A stretch of DNA of 63,106 nucleotides from an uncultured Prevotellaceae bacterium (GTDB taxonomy: Bacteria; Bacteroidota; Bacteroidia; Bacteroidales; Bacteroidaceae). Under the pieces are notes generated by a model. It made no database searches and was not told where the DNA came from. It was given only the letters and a program-made list of their open reading frames with translations. Shown here piece after piece: positions 18,385 through 27,039 of this stretch (within the stretch, counting starts at the first letter, position 1; every line of letters starts with the position of its first letter). The position numbers and the translations under genes were made by a program. The stretch spans positions 1 to 63,106 of the forward strand of contig ONJJ01000016.1 in the NCBI GenBank assembly GCA_900318115.1, given 5' to 3'.

Positions 18385-20172
18385 ATGACTAAGAAACTGA
18401 AACGTAAACAGTTGATGTCGCTGATGCTCGCTGCCGCCCTGTGCGGCACGGGCTTCAGCGTTGTCGGCTGTCAGTCCTCTACGACCGTGGAGGACTACTA
18501 TGGCGTCCAGAGTTCTGCCGCCTTCGACCCCTCGAAGCCAGTCGTCATCTCCCAGTTCACCCCGAACAAGGGCAGCGTGGGTCAGCAGATTGTCATTGAG
18601 GGCAGTAACTTCGGCAACGACCCCGAGAAGATTCAGGTCACCATCGGTGGCAAGAAAGCCGTGGTCGTCAGCGTGCGCAGCACGTCGCTCTACGCCTATG
18701 TCCCCAGTGCCGCCTACGACAAGATCGAGGGTCAGAACCTCTCCGGCTCCGTGGAAGTATCCGTCACCGACGGCAACACCACCCAGAGCGCCACAGCCCC
18801 AGGCGTCTTCACCTACGAGCGCAAGATGGTGGCCGGCCGCCTCTGCGGCAAGTTCTACGAGCGCGAGGAAGATGCCGTCTGGATCGATGGCAGCTTCGAA
18901 GAGTGCAGTGGCTTCAAGAACGACGGCGTGATGCAGTTCTCGCCCTACAACCACGACCAACTCTTCATCGTCTATGACCAGGAACCTCACTTCGGAACCG
19001 TGGCCCATGGTATCCAGTTGCTGGACCTGAAGGAACGCACCGTGAAGACCATCCTGCCCCTGAACAAGTTCTCGCAGCAGCGTCTGCGCACCATCGACTT
19101 TGCCGTGGATCCCTTCATGTACAACGAGGATGGCACCTACGCTTGGCGTCTGGACGAGGACGGCAACAAGACCGGCTACGCCGATGCTGCCTGGGAAGCC
19201 TCTGCCACTCCCGACCAGCTGAAGTGGCGCGAACACCTCATCATTTCCGCCGATAATGACAACTCCGAGTACCGCGCCAACTCCGTGTACATCGTAGATC
19301 GCGACCCCAATGGCGACTTCAGCGCATCATCCACCGTGCGCCAGCTGGCCAACTACCGCCAGTGCAATGGTGCCTCGCTGCATCCCGTCAACGGCGAACT
19401 CTACTTCACCAGCTACACCCAAGGTGAGGTCATCCGTCTGGATATGGACACCTATTGGAACACCATCCTCCCCGACAGCGTCGGTGGTCAGGGGGCCAAC
19501 TGGTCGCCCTATGTGCTCCAGAACGAGACCACTTCCACGGGCAGCTCCAGTGGCCATGGCGCCTTCGAGCGTCTGTTCACCGTGCAGGATACGTCCTGGG
19601 AGTTCCAGATTGACATCCATCCCAGCGGTAAGTACGCCTACATCGTCGTCATCAACCGCAACTACATCCTGCGCACCGACTACAACGAGAAGACCAAGAA
19701 GTTCTCTGCACCCTACCGTATCGCGGGTGACATGAGTCATGCCGGATTCCAGGATGGCGTAGGACTCTCGGCCCTGCTCAACCGTCCGTACCAGGGTACC
19801 TTCGTCAAGAACGAGCAATATGAGGCCGAGGGCAAGGATGACATCTATGATTTCTACTTCTGCGACAGCCGCAACGATGCTATCCGCCTGCTCACCCCCG
19901 AAGGTATCGTGAAGACCTACGCCGGAGGTAGCGCCGCCACACACGCCGACGGCTATACGTACGGCAATGAGAACGGCGAGCTGCGTGACTTCGCCCGCTT
20001 CCACCGTCCCACGGGTCTCGTCAATGACGTCCACCGCGATGCCATCACCGGCCAGAACACCCTGATATTCTACATCCTCGACACCAGCAACTTCTGCATC
20101 CGCACCATCACCATGGAGGAGAGCACGGAGGGCGAAACCGGCGGCAACGAGGATAATACAACTAACGAGTAG
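18385..20172 (+). CDS. IPT/TIG and NHL-repeat surface lipoprotein
   Basis: The 595 residues begin with a lipoprotein signal (MTKKLKRKQLMSLMLAAALC...VVGC, lipobox Cys near 29). An IPT/TIG immunoglobulin-like domain follows at ~50-150 (ISQFTPNKGSVGQQIVIEGS). The rest is a six-bladed NHL-like propeller (IDIHPSGKYAYIVVINRNY; YFCDSRNDAIRLLTPEG; DFARFHRPTGLVNDV). Proteins of this type sit in the SusE/SusF position of many Bacteroidetes loci and act as surface glycan-binding proteins. It is tightly spaced (22 bp) before SusC. Binding specificity is unknown; no catalytic motif was seen. Confidence 0.85.
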   Translation: MTKKLKRKQLMSLMLAAALCGTGFSVVGCQSSTTVEDYYGVQSSAAFDPSKPVVISQFTPNKGSVGQQIVIEGSNFGNDPEKIQVTIGGKKAVVVSVRSTSLYAYVPSAAYDKIEGQNLSGSVEVSVTDGNTTQSATAPGVFTYERKMVAGRLCGKFYEREEDAVWIDGSFEECSGFKNDGVMQFSPYNHDQLFIVYDQEPHFGTVAHGIQLLDLKERTVKTILPLNKFSQQRLRTIDFAVDPFMYNEDGTYAWRLDEDGNKTGYADAAWEASATPDQLKWREHLIISADNDNSEYRANSVYIVDRDPNGDFSASSTVRQLANYRQCNGASLHPVNGELYFTSYTQGEVIRLDMDTYWNTILPDSVGGQGANWSPYVLQNETTSTGSSSGHGAFERLFTVQDTSWEFQIDIHPSGKYAYIVVINRNYILRTDYNEKTKKFSAPYRIAGDMSHAGFQDGVGLSALLNRPYQGTFVKNEQYEAEGKDDIYDFYFCDSRNDAIRLLTPEGIVKTYAGGSAATHADGYTYGNENGELRDFARFHRPTGLVNDVHRDAITGQNTLIFYILDTSNFCIRTITMEESTEGETGGNEDNTTNE

Positions 20173-20194
20173 GAATTGTAAACAATAGACTATT

Positions 20195-23100
20195 ATGAAA
20201 AAATATATTGCCACTCTACTGCTCCTGCTCGGCACCGCATTTTCAGTGTTTGCGCAGCAGCAGGTTACAGTAACAGGTGTCGTCAACGACGACACGGGCG
20301 AACCCCTCCCGGGTGTCAATGTCAGCGTCAAGAACACCACGGGACTGGGCACCATCACCGATATCGATGGTAAATATTCTATCAAGGTAGAACAGTACAA
20401 GACCCTGGTCTTCTCCTACATGGGCTTCGAGACCCAGGAGGTCATGGTCAAGGACCAGACTACAGTCAACGTCACACTCTCCGAGAAGAAAATCAGCGCC
20501 ATGGACGAGGTCGTCGTCACCGGTATGACGGCTCAGAAGAAACTCACCTTGACGGGTGCCGTGACGAACGTGAAAATGGATGAACTGAAGCACTTCAACA
20601 CCTCCAACCTCACGAACACCCTCGCCGGTAACGTCGCCGGTATCATGGCCTTCCAGAAGAGCGGTCAGCCTGGTAAGAACACCTCGGAGTTCTGGATCCG
20701 CGGTATCTCCACCTTCGGCGCCAGCAACAAGGCCTACATCCTCGTGGACGGCTTCGAGCGCGAAAACCTCGATGACATCAACATCGAGGATATCGAGTCA
20801 TTCTCCGTCCTGAAGGATGCTTCCGCCACCGCCATCTACGGTTCCAAGGGCGCTAACGGCGTCGTCCTCATCACCACCAAGCACGGTAAGGCCGGCAAGG
20901 TCGATATCAACGCCAAGTTCGAGACTTCCTACAACACCCGCACCATCACTCCGGAGTTCGTCAGCGGTTTCGACTACGCCAACTACCTGAACGAGGCACG
21001 CGTCACCCGCAACCTCGGCGTGCTCTACCAACCCGTGGAGCTCGGCATCATTCGTGACGGACTCGATCCCGACCTCTATCCGAACGTCGACTGGCAGGAC
21101 CTCCTGCTGAAGAAAGGTGCCATGAGCTATCGTGCCAACCTGAACATCCAAGGTGGTGGCGAGACGGCGCGCTACTACGTCTCCATGGCCTACACCTCCG
21201 ACCAGGGTATGTACAAGACCGACAAAACCCTGAAGGAGCGCTATGATACCAACGCCAACTACGACCGCTGGAACTACCGCATGAACGTCGATGTCGATGT
21301 CACCAAGACCACCGTCCTGAAGCTCGGTATCAGCGGTAATCTGAACAAGCGCAACAGCCCGGGTATCGGCGACGACAAAGTCTGGGGACAGATGTTCGGC
21401 TACAACCCGCTCTACACCCCGGTGCTCTACAGCAACGGCACCTTCCCCGCCAAGGGCGTGTTCAACGAGTCGGAGGAGAACGGTGTCACCGTTTACACCC
21501 TCGACGAGAACTACATCAACCCCTGGGTCAGCTCCACACAGACCGGTTACAACACCGAATGGCAGAACAACATCCAGACGAACGTCACCCTCGAACAGGA
21601 TCTGAGGTTCATCACCAAGGGCCTGAAGTTCACCGGACGATTCGGTTACGACACCTATAATAATAATAGCATCCAGCACCACCGCCTGCCCGCCCTCTAT
21701 GCAGCACGCAGCCGCAACACCGAGACGGGTCTGCTGGACTTCCAGCAGGTGCAGTCCGCACGCGATATGACCCAGAGCAGTGCCAACGACGGCTCGCGCC
21801 GCGAGTTCCTCGACCTCCTGCTCCACTGGGACCGCCAGTTCTGGGATGCCCACAACTTCGCTGCTAACGTGAAGTTCACGCAGGACCAGAACATCTCGAC
21901 CCAGAACCTGGGCGATGACATCAAGAACTCTGTCTCCCGCAAGAACAAGGGTCTGGCTGCCCAGTTCACCTACAACTTCGCTTCCCGCTACTTTGTGGAC
22001 TTCAACTTCGGCTACAACGGTTCTGAGAACTTTGCCGACGGTCACCGCTGGGGCTTCTTCCCCGCGTGGTCTGTGGCTTGGAACGTGGGCGAGGAACCCT
22101 GGGTCAAGGGTAAGCTCAACTGGCTGGATATGTTCAAGATTCGCTTCTCCAACGGTCGCGTGGGTTCCGACACCACCGGCAGCAACCGCTTCCCCTACCT
22201 CTACACCCTCGAGGCCAGCGGCAACGGTTACTACTGGGGCCAGAACCACACCAACAACTACGGCGGCGTTCGCTACCGCCAGGTGGCATCAGAATATGTC
22301 ACGTGGGAAGTAGCTACGAAGAATGACCTCGGTATCGACCTCGTGCTCTTCAACAACAAGTTCTCCCTCACCCTCGACTACTTCCATGAGAAGCGTACCG
22401 GCATCTTCCAGGAACGACGCTTCCTCCCGACCACCGTCGGTCTGGAATACTGGGATAACGGAGGCTGGAACTACCCGAAGGCCAATGTGGGTGCCGTCAC
22501 CTCCAAGGGCTTCGACGGCAACTTCAGCTACAATGACAAATTCGGCGACGTCGGTCTGACCGTGCGCGGTAACATCACCTACAGCAAGAGCCGCATCGAC
22601 GAGTACGACGAGGAAAACAACGTCTATCCCTACCAGAACCAGTACGGCTACCGCGTGGATCAGGTCCGCGGCCTCATTGCCGAAGGACTCTTCAAGGACT
22701 ACGACGATATCCGCAACAGCCCCACCCAGACCTTCGGCACCGTCCAGCCTGGTGACATCAAGTACAAGGACGTCAACGGCGACGGTATCATCGACGGCGG
22801 CGACGAGTGTGCCATCGGTGCCACCAGTCGTCCCGGCCTCATCTACGGTCTCGGTTTCACCGTCACTTGGAAAGGCTTCGACTTCAACGTCCACCTGCAG
22901 GGTGCCGGCAAGAGCACCTTCATGACCTACGGTAAGTGCGTCTATGCCTTCAGCGAGAACCAGTGGGGTAACATCTTCAAGGGTGTGCTCGAGAACCGCT
23001 GGGTGGACAGCCAGACAGCAGAGCTCCTGGGTATTCAGGCCAACGAAAATGTCAATGCGGACTATCCGCGTCTGAGCTACGGCGGCAATGCAAACAACTA

Positions 23101-23350
23101 TCGCAACTCCACCTTCTGGCTGCGCGATGGCCGCTACCTCCGTCTGAAGAACCTCGATATCGGTTACACGCTGCCCAAGCACATCGTCAACCGCATTCAC
23201 TTCAATAACATCCGCGTTTATGTCTCGGCTACGAACCTCTTCTTCCTCCACAAGAAGTTCGACACCTGGGATCCTGAATCCCTGCAGCCGCGCGGCGAGG
23301 ACTATCCTATCACCAAGGCCATCACTGCTGGTCTGCAAGTTAATATCTAA
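20195..23350 (+). CDS. susC: SusC-like TonB-dependent outer-membrane transporter
   Basis: This protein imports oligosaccharides across the outer membrane using TonB energy. It has 1051 residues, normal for SusC. A signal peptide (MKKYIATLLLLLGTAFSVFAQ) leads into a carboxypeptidase-regulatory-like domain (GVVNDDTGEPLPGVNVSVK, ~27-100) and the TonB-box region (DEVVVTGMTAQKK). The plug domain (WIRGISTFGASNKAYILVDG; SVLKDASATAIYGSKGANGV) and the 22-strand barrel follow, ending in the aromatic-rich C-terminus. SusD follows after 15 bp, as in nearly all such pairs. The symbol denotes family membership, not starch specificity; the locus points to mannose-rich glycan. Confidence 0.96.
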   Translation: MKKYIATLLLLLGTAFSVFAQQQVTVTGVVNDDTGEPLPGVNVSVKNTTGLGTITDIDGKYSIKVEQYKTLVFSYMGFETQEVMVKDQTTVNVTLSEKKISAMDEVVVTGMTAQKKLTLTGAVTNVKMDELKHFNTSNLTNTLAGNVAGIMAFQKSGQPGKNTSEFWIRGISTFGASNKAYILVDGFERENLDDINIEDIESFSVLKDASATAIYGSKGANGVVLITTKHGKAGKVDINAKFETSYNTRTITPEFVSGFDYANYLNEARVTRNLGVLYQPVELGIIRDGLDPDLYPNVDWQDLLLKKGAMSYRANLNIQGGGETARYYVSMAYTSDQGMYKTDKTLKERYDTNANYDRWNYRMNVDVDVTKTTVLKLGISGNLNKRNSPGIGDDKVWGQMFGYNPLYTPVLYSNGTFPAKGVFNESEENGVTVYTLDENYINPWVSSTQTGYNTEWQNNIQTNVTLEQDLRFITKGLKFTGRFGYDTYNNNSIQHHRLPALYAARSRNTETGLLDFQQVQSARDMTQSSANDGSRREFLDLLLHWDRQFWDAHNFAANVKFTQDQNISTQNLGDDIKNSVSRKNKGLAAQFTYNFASRYFVDFNFGYNGSENFADGHRWGFFPAWSVAWNVGEEPWVKGKLNWLDMFKIRFSNGRVGSDTTGSNRFPYLYTLEASGNGYYWGQNHTNNYGGVRYRQVASEYVTWEVATKNDLGIDLVLFNNKFSLTLDYFHEKRTGIFQERRFLPTTVGLEYWDNGGWNYPKANVGAVTSKGFDGNFSYNDKFGDVGLTVRGNITYSKSRIDEYDEENNVYPYQNQYGYRVDQVRGLIAEGLFKDYDDIRNSPTQTFGTVQPGDIKYKDVNGDGIIDGGDECAIGATSRPGLIYGLGFTVTWKGFDFNVHLQGAGKSTFMTYGKCVYAFSENQWGNIFKGVLENRWVDSQTAELLGIQANENVNADYPRLSYGGNANNYRNSTFWLRDGRYLRLKNLDIGYTLPKHIVNRIHFNNIRVYVSATNLFFLHKKFDTWDPESLQPRGEDYPITKAITAGLQVNI

Positions 23351-23365
23351 TAAGGTGCATCGACT

Positions 23366-25597
23366 ATGAAAAAGAATATAGCAAAATATATGCTGCTGCT
23401 GGCCTGTGGTACAGGCTTCATGACAGCTTGCGCCGACCTCGATTCCGACAAATACTTCGGTGACCGCAAGACTCTGGAGAGTGTGTTCACCGACCGTCAG
23501 CAGGTAGATCAGTGGCTGGCTCACGCCTACTCCTTCCTCGACGGTTGCAACTTCGAGGTCTGCTCCAAGGGTGCTACCGGTGCCGACGGCGGCAACTGGA
23601 ACCCTTTCAACTTTGCCGACGATATGTATTATGGCGACCGCGATAATACCTTCGGCGACTCCAAGGATGCAGACTACGCCTCCTACAACTCCTTCCGCGA
23701 AGGCAACTATGACGAGAGCGTAGGTCAGAACTCATGGGTGCGCTGCTATCAGGGTATCAACCAGGCTACCCTCTTCATGCAGAACATCGATTCCCACGAT
23801 TGGAACTACGACCTCAGCCTTGAGGACCGAATCGACCGCAAGGGACAGGCCCGTTTCGTGCGTGCCTACTTCTACTGGTTGCTGCTCCGTAAGTTCGGTC
23901 CGGTGCCCATCCTGCCCGACGAGGGCTTGGACTACACCCTTGAGTACGACGACCTGGCTACACCGCGTGCTACCTATGAGGAATGTGCTGAGTGGATTGC
24001 CAGTGAGATGCTGAAGGCTGCAGGCGAACTGAAGTACTACACCCGCGACGAGTCCAACGTCATGCGTCCCACCATCGGTGCCGCCCTGGCTGTGCGCGCC
24101 ATCGTCTATACCTACGCTGCCAGTCCCCTGGCCAACGGACAGCTGAAGAATGGCGAGCACCCGGAAAACGTATCGGACAATATCGCCAAGGAACTGAAGA
24201 ACTTCGATGGCACTTATCTCCTCTCACTGGACTACGACGAGAGCAAGTGGGCACGGGCTGCTGCGGCTTGCAAGGATGTCATGGACCTTGGAGTCTATGA
24301 TCTTTACACCGAGTCCTACAATGATGTTGCCTCTGACGGTACCCCACACACCGTCACGCCTCCTGACACTGTCATCTATGGTCCCAACAGTGGCGCCGGC
24401 TTCGAGGACAACTTTGCCAATCAGAACTGGCCCAAGGGATGGAAGAACATCGACCCGTATCTCTCCTACCGCAACCTCTTCAATGGTATCGCTGCACCCT
24501 CCAGCAACCCCGAACTCATCTTCACCCGTGGCAACATGAACAAGAACGACCATGATAATGGCATCGGCTCGCTCGTGCTGCACTCCATGCCCGTCTCTGT
24601 CAACGGATGGAACACCCACGGCCTGACCCAGAAGATGGTGGACACCTATTATATGAAGGATGGCACAGACGTCGATGGTATGTACAAGGAATGGCGCACA
24701 CCGGGTGCTACCACCACCCTGAATCCCGGTAACGACAATCCGCGTCCGGAAGGCTTCATAACACGTGCCGAAGCTCAGTCCGGAAACTATCCCGAAGTGC
24801 TTGTGAATCCCACAGCACGAAGCAGCGTGCAGATGCAGCAACTGCTGCAGGTGGCACACCAGTACGTTGGTCGCGAGCCTCGTTTCTACGCTTCAGTGGC
24901 TTACAACGGCACGCTCTGGGAGATGCTGAAGCACCCGACATCCTCCCTCTGGAACTCTCAGATCACCTACTACCGTGGTGGCACCGACGGCTACAAGAAC
25001 TCCTTCTCCTACCTCCGTACGGGCATCGGTATGAAGAAGTACTACAACCCCAACGACTACATCCCCGCACAGAACAGCTACGATGGTATCTGCGAGAAGT
25101 TCGAACCTGCCATCCGCTATGCAGACATCCTCCTGCAGTACGCCGAAGCCCTGAACGAGCTGACCCAGTCCTACACCCTGAAGAACTGGAAGGGCGAGGA
25201 CGTCACCATCAGCCGCAACATCGAAGAGATGAAGAAGGGCATCCAGCCCGTGCGTATCCGTGCCGGACTGCATGACTACCCCGCTGCTGACTATGCCGAC
25301 GCCAACAAACTGCGTGCACGCATCAAGCGCGAGCGTATGATTGAGTTCATGGCTGAGGGCAAGCGCTACTTCGACCTCCGTCGCTGGATGGACGCTCCCA
25401 TCGAGGAGAACAAGCGAGTCTATGGACTCAACGTCTTCCAGACCTCTGCCAACAAGGACGATTTCATGCAGGTCATTCCTGTCTATAACCTCTCCGCCAC
25501 CTTCACGGACAAGATGTACTTCTGGCCCATCTCCTTCACAGACCTCAAGCGCAACAAGAACCTCGTCCAGAACCCCGGATGGAAGTATAATGACTAA
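23366..25597 (+). CDS. susD: SusD/RagB-like surface glycan-binding lipoprotein
   Basis: This is the lid of the SusC transporter, capturing glycan on the cell surface. A lipoprotein signal (MKKNIAKYMLLLACGTGFMTAC) is followed by a SusD-type TPR scaffold. Visible landmarks are RFVRAYFYWLLLRKFGPVPILPD, a stretch typical of RagB/SusD N-terminal domains, and the C-terminal ERMIEFMAEGKRYFDLRRWM signature. At 743 residues it is longer than starch SusD (~550), in line with SusD partners of loci for complex glycans. It is cotranscribed with SusC and the lipoprotein at 25676. Confidence 0.95.
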   Translation: MKKNIAKYMLLLACGTGFMTACADLDSDKYFGDRKTLESVFTDRQQVDQWLAHAYSFLDGCNFEVCSKGATGADGGNWNPFNFADDMYYGDRDNTFGDSKDADYASYNSFREGNYDESVGQNSWVRCYQGINQATLFMQNIDSHDWNYDLSLEDRIDRKGQARFVRAYFYWLLLRKFGPVPILPDEGLDYTLEYDDLATPRATYEECAEWIASEMLKAAGELKYYTRDESNVMRPTIGAALAVRAIVYTYAASPLANGQLKNGEHPENVSDNIAKELKNFDGTYLLSLDYDESKWARAAAACKDVMDLGVYDLYTESYNDVASDGTPHTVTPPDTVIYGPNSGAGFEDNFANQNWPKGWKNIDPYLSYRNLFNGIAAPSSNPELIFTRGNMNKNDHDNGIGSLVLHSMPVSVNGWNTHGLTQKMVDTYYMKDGTDVDGMYKEWRTPGATTTLNPGNDNPRPEGFITRAEAQSGNYPEVLVNPTARSSVQMQQLLQVAHQYVGREPRFYASVAYNGTLWEMLKHPTSSLWNSQITYYRGGTDGYKNSFSYLRTGIGMKKYYNPNDYIPAQNSYDGICEKFEPAIRYADILLQYAEALNELTQSYTLKNWKGEDVTISRNIEEMKKGIQPVRIRAGLHDYPAADYADANKLRARIKRERMIEFMAEGKRYFDLRRWMDAPIEENKRVYGLNVFQTSANKDDFMQVIPVYNLSATFTDKMYFWPISFTDLKRNKNLVQNPGWKYND

Positions 25598-25637
25598 GAC
25601 CCACCTCTCACCCTCCCTTTGGGGAGGGGGTGGTGAC
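25598..25637 (-). repeat. Family A-related repeat after susD
   Basis: GACCCACCTCTCACCCTCCC followed by TTTGGGGAGGGGGTGGTGAC is a diverged copy of the CTCCCTCCCT/AGGGAGGG element. It starts right after the susD stop codon and fills most of the gap to the next gene. Confidence 0.75.
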
Positions 25638-25675
25638 TTTCCAAAAATGATAAACAATAGTAAAATTCAAGCACA

Positions 25676-26746
25676 ATGATTACTAAAGAAAGCTATATAC
25701 TAAGGTATAGTGGAGTGGGTCTGCTCCTGCTGTTGGTAGTGCCCTTCCTCACCTCCTGCAACGATGAGTGGAAGGACGAGCAATATGCCCACTACGTTAG
25801 CTTCAAGGCTCCCTTGAACGACAATGGCGTCACGGCTGTATATGTCCCCTATACCCGCCACAACGACGACGGAACACCTGAAATCGGTAAGGGTAAGTCC
25901 TACTATGACCTGCCGGTGCTCGTCAGCGGTTCTACCGACAACGACCAGAACCTGAACGTGAAGATCGGTATCAGTGACACCCTGCAGACGCTCAACTTTG
26001 AGCGATTCGGCAATCCCACCTACCGCAACGACATCACCGACCTCTACTACAAGAACATGCAGCAGTATGCTTCTTTCCCCTCGGAGATCCAGATTCCGAA
26101 GGGTGAGAACAAAACCCTGATGCGTGTCAACTTCGACTTCACCAAGGATGGTGGCATCGATATGGTCGAGAAATGGGTGCTTCCGCTGGAAATCCTCAAA
26201 GATCCAGGCTACCAGCCTCATCCGCGTAAGAACTACGCCAAAGCTATGCTGCGCGTCTATCCCTACAACGATTACTCGGGCAACTACTCCGCCACGACAC
26301 TGACCGTTTCCAACAAAGGCGACGAGACCAATGCCACGGGTATGGAGACTGCTCGCGGCTACGTGGTGGACGAGAACACCATCTTCTTCTACGCCGGTAC
26401 CATCGACGAGACCCGCACCGACCGTAGGAACTACAAGGTGTTCTTCAAGTTCATTCCCGAAGACGAGAGTGGCGAGAAGGGTTCTGTACAAATCACCTCT
26501 GACAATGCCGCCAACAACGGCTTCGTGAACAACGGCACACGTACCCGCTACCAGATCTACGAACAGCAGGATGACATCCAGCCGTGGTTGCTCCACCGCT
26601 ACGTCATCATCAGCGACATCGACTACGAGTACATCGATGAACCCGTGGCTGGTGTACAGATGCCCTATGTCGTCCGCGGAATCCTGACCCTCGAGCGCCA
26701 GCTCAACACCCAGATTCCGAACGAGGACCAGGCTATTCAGTGGTAA
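25676..26746 (+). CDS. DUF1735/DUF4973 surface lipoprotein
   Basis: The 356 residues start with a lipoprotein signal (YSGVGLLLLLVVPFLTSC, Cys near 29) followed by CNDEWKDEQYAHYVSFKAPL, the usual opening of DUF1735-type SusE-position proteins. The N-terminal half contains the DUF1735 pattern (ISDTLQTLNFERFG...YYKNMQQYASFP...KGENKTLMRVNFDF). The C-terminal half has the DUF4973 pattern (DYSGNYSATTLTV...RNYKVFFKFIPEDE...IRGILTLER-like end). Such proteins are thought to bind glycans at the surface beside SusCD. Repeats flank it on both sides (25598-25637, 26767-26800). No catalytic role is evident. Confidence 0.85.
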   Translation: MITKESYILRYSGVGLLLLLVVPFLTSCNDEWKDEQYAHYVSFKAPLNDNGVTAVYVPYTRHNDDGTPEIGKGKSYYDLPVLVSGSTDNDQNLNVKIGISDTLQTLNFERFGNPTYRNDITDLYYKNMQQYASFPSEIQIPKGENKTLMRVNFDFTKDGGIDMVEKWVLPLEILKDPGYQPHPRKNYAKAMLRVYPYNDYSGNYSATTLTVSNKGDETNATGMETARGYVVDENTIFFYAGTIDETRTDRRNYKVFFKFIPEDESGEKGSVQITSDNAANNGFVNNGTRTRYQIYEQQDDIQPWLLHRYVIISDIDYEYIDEPVAGVQMPYVVRGILTLERQLNTQIPNEDQAIQW

Positions 26747-26766
26747 TAGAAAGACAAGAGCTCCCG

Positions 26767-26800
26767 GACTCTCCCCCCGCCCTCCCTTTAGGGAGGGAGC
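26767..26800 (-). repeat. Family A palindromic repeat
   Basis: A 34-nt copy in the same orientation as 4384-4418, starting 20 bp after the DUF4973 stop. The copies at 27109 and 27169 lie in the opposite orientation, giving a facing inverted arrangement that spans the intergenic region. Confidence 0.85.
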
Positions 26801-26844
26801 GATTACCTAATAAGAACAATAAGTAATGATAAAAATAAGTTCCT

Positions 26845-27000
26845 AAAGTTTGCCTCCGTAGGGACATACCCCGTGTATGTCCGAAAAGAATACATCCACG
26901 GTCGCAGGTGTCGGTGGTGGTATTTCGGACATACACGGGGTATGTCCCTACGGTGGGTGTTATCAGTGTATCGGAAGATGTCCCTACGGAGGCAAACTTT
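26845..27000. repeat. 156-bp MITE-like element with nested inverted repeats (family B)
   Basis: The outer arms are perfect 22-nt inverted repeats (26845-26866 and 26979-27000, AAAGTTTGCCTCCGTAGGGA plus CA). Inside are perfect 31-nt arms (26856-26886 and 26923-26953) containing GGGACATACCCCGTGTATGT, with a 36-nt loop between. No reading frame is present, and no flanking target duplication is obvious. It occupies most of the 293-bp gap between the DUF4973 gene and the GH92 gene. Confidence 0.85.
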
Positions 27001-27039
27001 CCGAAGTCATTTTTTAACGCCTACTAATCAAAAAATGCA

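Noticed and set aside
26845-27000. Insertion sequence remnant with transposase
   Set aside because: No open frame or transposase-like residues are present; the element is non-autonomous at most, so it is listed as MITE-like.
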